Source: Clostridiaceae bacterium
GTDB lineage: Bacteria > Bacillota > Clostridia > Saccharofermentanales > UBA5734
Direction: 5' to 3'
DNA length: 8,617 bases
Assembly (NCBI GenBank): GCA_012727965.1
Contig: JAAYFZ010000144.1
Location: 1-8,617, forward strand
Positions 6,445 through 8,617 of the stretch are shown one piece after another. The notes under the pieces were generated by a model that saw only the letters and a program-made list of their open reading frames with translations, made no database searches and was not told the origin of the DNA. The translations under genes and the position numbers were made by a program. How positions within the stretch are numbered: position 1 is the first letter of the stretch; every line of letters begins with the position of its first letter.

Positions 6445-6601
6445 AAAAAAATATAATAAAAAAACGGATATTCGCATCAGCAAACTCCGCTCTCGTACAA
6501 ACACACATATCTCAGAAATGGTGATCCATTTATAAAATCTGTCTGATTGACCTCTTCGCCTGACGCTTGAGGTGAGAAGCACTGAGCTTCCGCTTGCTGA
6601 C
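6445..6601 (-). promoter_or_regulatory. infC operon leader, L20-leader-like attenuation region
   Basis: The 5' untranslated RNA of infC-rpmI-rplT is about 155 nt long from the predicted start near 6601. In transcript order it holds a GAAGC/GCTTC hairpin (6586-6590 with 6576-6580), an ACCTC/GAGGT stem (6569-6573 with 6550-6554), an AAATGG/CCATTT hairpin with a 4-nt loop (6526-6531 with 6516-6521) and a terminator at 6458-6489. The first bases (6594-6600) are complementary to the terminator's ascending arm and loop (6477-6483), which would allow an alternative fold. In Bacillota an L20 leader upstream of infC is an established element in which L20 binding favours termination; that this leader is a member is inference from position and architecture, not an alignment. 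Confidence 0.65.
6458..6489 (-). terminator. Rho-independent attenuator in the infC leader
   Basis: On the minus-strand transcript CGGA (6486-6489) pairs with UCCG (6465-6468); after a small internal loop UUUGC (6480-6484) pairs with GCGAA (6471-6475) around a UGAU loop. Seven U residues follow at once (6458-6464), with a second U-run soon after (6445-6451). The structure ends about 14 nt before the infC Shine-Dalgarno, the position expected for an attenuator instead of an operon-end terminator. Confidence 0.75.
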
Positions 6602-6607
6602 AGGAGT

Positions 6608-6636
6608 ATTTTATAGACAATCAGCCATCTTGTCAA
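6608..6636 (-). promoter_or_regulatory. Sigma-A type promoter of the infC-rpmI-rplT operon
   Basis: On the minus strand a consensus TTGACA (6631-6636) is followed after exactly 17 nt by TAAAAT (6608-6613, five of six consensus bases). Predicted transcription start is near 6601. This is a near-ideal vegetative promoter, as expected for ribosomal protein genes, and implies the operon is controlled downstream by its leader. Confidence 0.82.
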
Positions 6637-6639
6637 GTG

Positions 6640-6768
6640 TTGTTGATTCATTTCTTAACAGTTTTCTGCTATTATAGTTCGTATCGGTGATTAATACAAA
6701 TCATTATCTTGAGTTGATTTATAAACAATCTATCAATAATTGAATTCTGACATAAGCCGAGTGCTTAT
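6640..6768 (+). promoter_or_regulatory. Probable promoter region of the aminotransferase gene
   Basis: This AT-rich stretch separates the infC promoter from the plus-strand aminotransferase and must hold that gene's promoter. Two candidates are visible, neither strong: an extended -10 TGCTATTAT (TATTAT at 6670-6675, with a poor -35 TTCATT 17 nt upstream), and TTGAGT (6709-6714) with TATCAA (6731-6736) at 16 nt. I cannot choose between them. A short TTGAT/ATCAA inverted repeat overlaps the second. No open reading frame here looks real. Confidence 0.35.
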
Positions 6769-6795
6769 TTGTCAGAAACTGGAGGAAATATATAT

Positions 6796-7965
6796 ATGAT
6801 TTCAAAAAAAATCAGCAACAAAATGGCCAGTGGTTCCTGGATCAGGAAAATGTTTGAAGAAGGAGCCAGGCTTAAGGCTCTTCACGGAGCAGAAAATGTC
6901 TACGATTTCAGTCTTGGTAATCCAGACCTGGAACCACCCGAGCAGGTATTGGAGACAATATCTCGTCTTGCTTCGACACAAGAGACAGGCACACATGGCT
7001 ATATGAACAATGCTGGTTATCCTGCTGTCAGAGCCGCAATCGCTGCAGATCTTACAGCAAGAAGTGGCATTGAACTAAATGAGAACTTGATCTGCATGAC
7101 TGTCGGCGCTGCTGGTGGTCTCAATGTGGCACTTAAATCACTGCTCGATCCCGGTGATGAGGTTATTGTTCTTGCCCCCTATTTCGTTGAATATCTGTCA
7201 TATATCGATAATCACGGCGGTGTGCCGGTAGTCGTAGATTGCGATCGAACCTCACTGCTGCCTGTAGCTGAAGCTATACAGCAGGCAATCACTGACAGGA
7301 CAAAAGCAATCATAATTAATTCACCGAACAATCCTTCAGGCAAAATATATTCAGCCGAGTTGCTTCAGGAAATCGACCGTATGCTGCTGGCACAGAAAAA
7401 TACTATTTATGTTATATCAGATGAGCCTTATATTGATCTTGTCTATGATGGCCGCAAAACACCGGAGTCCTTGAAATGGCTGACTAATCTTCTCGTCTGT
7501 TTCAGCTGGAGCAAATCTCTTTCTTTGCCCGGTGAGAGAATTGGCTTCCTGGCAATCAGCCCGCGTGCCGAAGATCATGACGAACTAGCTGCAGCCGCAG
7601 CTTATTGCAATCGTACTCTCGGCTTCGTCAATGCCCCGGCTCTGTTCCAGCGGGTTATCGCTGAATCGCTCGGAGCTAAGGTGGACGTTGCTAGATATGA
7701 GAGAAGACGCGATCTGCTGATCGAAGTTATTCGTCAGGCAGGCTTCGAAGCAGACGCCCCTGAAGGTGGTCTCTATGTCTTCATGAAAACACCGAACGAT
7801 GATGATATTCGCTTCGCTGATATCTGTGCCCAAGAGAGAATCCTGCTTGTGCCGGGTCGCGGCTTCGGTTTCTCAGGCTATGTCAGACTATGCTTCGCTG
7901 TTCCAGAACAGACGATAACTGCATCGGCCCAGGCTTTTGCCAATGTGGCCCAAGTCTACGCCTGA
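6796..7965 (+). CDS. PLP-dependent class I/II aminotransferase (aspartate aminotransferase-like)
   Basis: Cytoplasmic fold-type I aminotransferase, 389 residues. Visible landmarks: FSLGNPDLEPPEQV near the start, TVGAAGGLNVALKSLLDPGDEVI (cofactor phosphate region), SPNNPSGK (176-183, N179 contacting the PLP ring in the family), SDEPY (208-212, D209 and Y212), the Schiff-base lysine K240 in SWSKSLSLPGERIG, and the substrate carboxylate arginine R364 in YVRLCF. The sequence resembles clostridial proteins usually annotated only as aminotransferase; aspartate, aromatic or other amino acids are all possible donors. I chose ATG 6796, 10 nt after GGAGG (6781-6785); the frame opens at a TTG at 6769 but that would place the Shine-Dalgarno inside the gene. 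It is monocistronic, divergent from infC and ended by a hairpin terminator. Confidence 0.93.
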   Translation: MISKKISNKMASGSWIRKMFEEGARLKALHGAENVYDFSLGNPDLEPPEQVLETISRLASTQETGTHGYMNNAGYPAVRAAIAADLTARSGIELNENLICMTVGAAGGLNVALKSLLDPGDEVIVLAPYFVEYLSYIDNHGGVPVVVDCDRTSLLPVAEAIQQAITDRTKAIIINSPNNPSGKIYSAELLQEIDRMLLAQKNTIYVISDEPYIDLVYDGRKTPESLKWLTNLLVCFSWSKSLSLPGERIGFLAISPRAEDHDELAAAAAYCNRTLGFVNAPALFQRVIAESLGAKVDVARYERRRDLLIEVIRQAGFEADAPEGGLYVFMKTPNDDDIRFADICAQERILLVPGRGFGFSGYVRLCFAVPEQTITASAQAFANVAQVYA

Positions 7966-7994
7966 TTCTGAATTAAACAGGTTACAAAATGATG

Positions 7995-8031
7995 AAGCTG
8001 ACTGCGCCTGATATTGGTTCAGTCAGCTTTT
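7995..8031 (+). terminator. Bidirectional terminator between the aminotransferase and thiN
   Basis: AAGCTGACTG (7995-8004) and CAGTCAGCTT (8020-8029) form a perfect 10-bp stem around a 15-nt loop, with CC/GG pairing possible inside the loop. On the plus strand the stem runs into TTTT then GTAATTATT, 30 nt after the aminotransferase stop. On the minus strand it follows or overlaps the end of thiN, whose TGA stop (8019-8021) lies in the stem, and is followed by CATCATTTTG. It probably insulates the two converging genes. Confidence 0.75.
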
Positions 8032-8617
8032 GTAATTATTACCATCAGAGTCCCGGAGACGATCCTGATCTCAAATTGGCTGGCACTATCATATTCGAGA
8101 GAATTACTGATGCCTCTCTGGCTGCCGAAGTTCAGATTATAATTGTCAAGCGGATATTTGAGTCCTCTATAAGTTATACCTCTTACCTGCTCGCTCAAAG
8201 AGACTACAGAAACTGTGAAATCCTCAGGATAGGCGGATGTGTCGTAGGTTCTTGATGCCGGACCTTCCATCAGATAAAACCAGTTGCGGCCATCCGAGAG
8301 CATAACATCATATTGTGATCTGGCCAGGCGTCCGGCCATAAGCTGATTACCGAGCACATGATCAGGTCTGTCACCGGTCGCGGCCAGCAGACAAATTGTG
8401 ATCGCACGATTAGCAGGCCTATGAAGACCCTTTTCACACAGGTCAGTCTCAAGTAGCTTAAATGCGCTTTCGACAGCAAGCTCTGAATCAGTGAAATCCT
8501 TCTCCGGTGAATACTGATTGACCGGAACCTGAGACTGCTCGATCCAGCTTCTATCTTCACCCCTGATCGAGTCCAGGTCTCCTGTCAACAAATCAGGCAG
8601 TATGCCAAAGGGACGCA
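8019..8617 (-). CDS. thiN: Thiamine pyrophosphokinase, N-terminus cut off by window edge
   Basis: Transfers pyrophosphate from ATP to thiamine, giving thiamine diphosphate, in the cytoplasm. The 198 visible residues enter in frame at the right edge as RPFGILPDLLTGDLDSI and continue through the family signatures: PDLLTGDLDSI (metal/ATP site acidic residues), SPEKDFTDSELAVE (the KDxTDxExA motif) and ATGDRPDHVLGN (consensus GATGGRxDHxLxN), then the C-terminal beta-rich thiamine-binding domain with SVVSLSEQVRGITYRGLKYPL. TPKs are about 210-230 residues, so perhaps 20-40 N-terminal residues are missing beyond base 8617. A TTG at 8589-8591 is not the start because homology extends upstream of it. 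The stop lies within the shared terminator hairpin. The GATGGR motif reads ATGDR here, a mild departure. Confidence 0.9.
   Translation of the reverse strand, partial: RPFGILPDLLTGDLDSIRGEDRSWIEQSQVPVNQYSPEKDFTDSELAVESAFKLLETDLCEKGLHRPANRAITICLLAATGDRPDHVLGNQLMAGRLARSQYDVMLSDGRNWFYLMEGPASRTYDTSAYPEDFTVSVVSLSEQVRGITYRGLKYPLDNYNLNFGSQRGISNSLEYDSASQFEIRIVSGTLMVIITKAD

Noticed and set aside
6406..6508. N-terminal extension of infC to the ATG at 6506-6508
   Set aside because: The extra residues have no IF-3 character, the ATG lacks a Shine-Dalgarno, and the stretch runs through the attenuator stem and its U-run.
6515..6532. Five-codon minus-strand ORF (Met-Asp-His-His-Phe) as a leader peptide
   Set aside because: It coincides with the AAATGG/CCATTT hairpin and has no Shine-Dalgarno; two histidines are not enough to argue for peptide-based attenuation.
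6427..6651. Minus-strand open frame of 74 codons across the infC leader
   Set aside because: It overlaps the promoter, leader hairpins and terminator, has no ribosome binding site and no recognisable protein features.
6714..6736. TTGAT/ATCAA inverted repeat as an operator for the aminotransferase
   Set aside because: Five-base AT-rich arms are expected by chance in this stretch and the promoter itself is uncertain.
6769..6795. TTG start nine codons upstream for the aminotransferase
   Set aside because: The GGAGG that serves the ATG at 6796 would be inside the coding sequence and the TTG has no site of its own.
7989..8255. Plus-strand ORF of 88 codons after the aminotransferase
   Set aside because: It begins in the terminator and is antisense to thiN, which has clear family motifs.

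Overview
The window looks like a chromosomal housekeeping region of a low-to-mid-GC Gram-positive bacterium, most likely a member of the Clostridia (Bacillota). Reasons: strong GGAGG-type ribosome binding sites in front of nearly every gene; an infC-rpmI-rplT operon preceded by a transcription-attenuation leader instead of the E. coli arrangement; a following rRNA methyltransferase and a two-component TrkA/TrkH potassium system; and protein sequences (aconitase, aminotransferase) that read like clostridial family members. The genus cannot be named from the sequence alone.

Layout from right to left on the minus strand, the dominant direction: a strong promoter near 6608-6636 drives an approximately 155-nt leader with three local hairpins and a rho-independent attenuator, then infC (IF-3), rpmI (L35), rplT (L20). 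A perfect 13-bp hairpin separates rplT from a TrmH/SpoU-family RNA methyltransferase. A second promoter, overlapped by a small palindrome, precedes a three-gene potassium-uptake operon: two different TrkA-type RCK regulators and the TrkH/KtrB pore protein. A third promoter (consensus TTGACA) precedes an aconitase gene that runs off the left edge, so its C-terminal swivel domain is not seen.

On the right, one plus-strand gene encodes a class I/II PLP-dependent aminotransferase, divergent from infC. It converges on a minus-strand thiamine pyrophosphokinase (thiN) whose N-terminus lies beyond the right edge; a shared 10-bp hairpin at their meeting point looks like a bidirectional terminator.

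Functionally the window joins translation (IF-3, L35, L20, rRNA 2'-O-methylation), K+ uptake, central carbon metabolism and cofactor/amino-acid metabolism. I see no mobile element, CRISPR array, tRNA, rRNA or defence gene. The most interesting material is regulatory: the infC leader with a possible antiterminator pairing, and a probable AUA start codon for infC. I found no evidence of a previously undescribed protein system.
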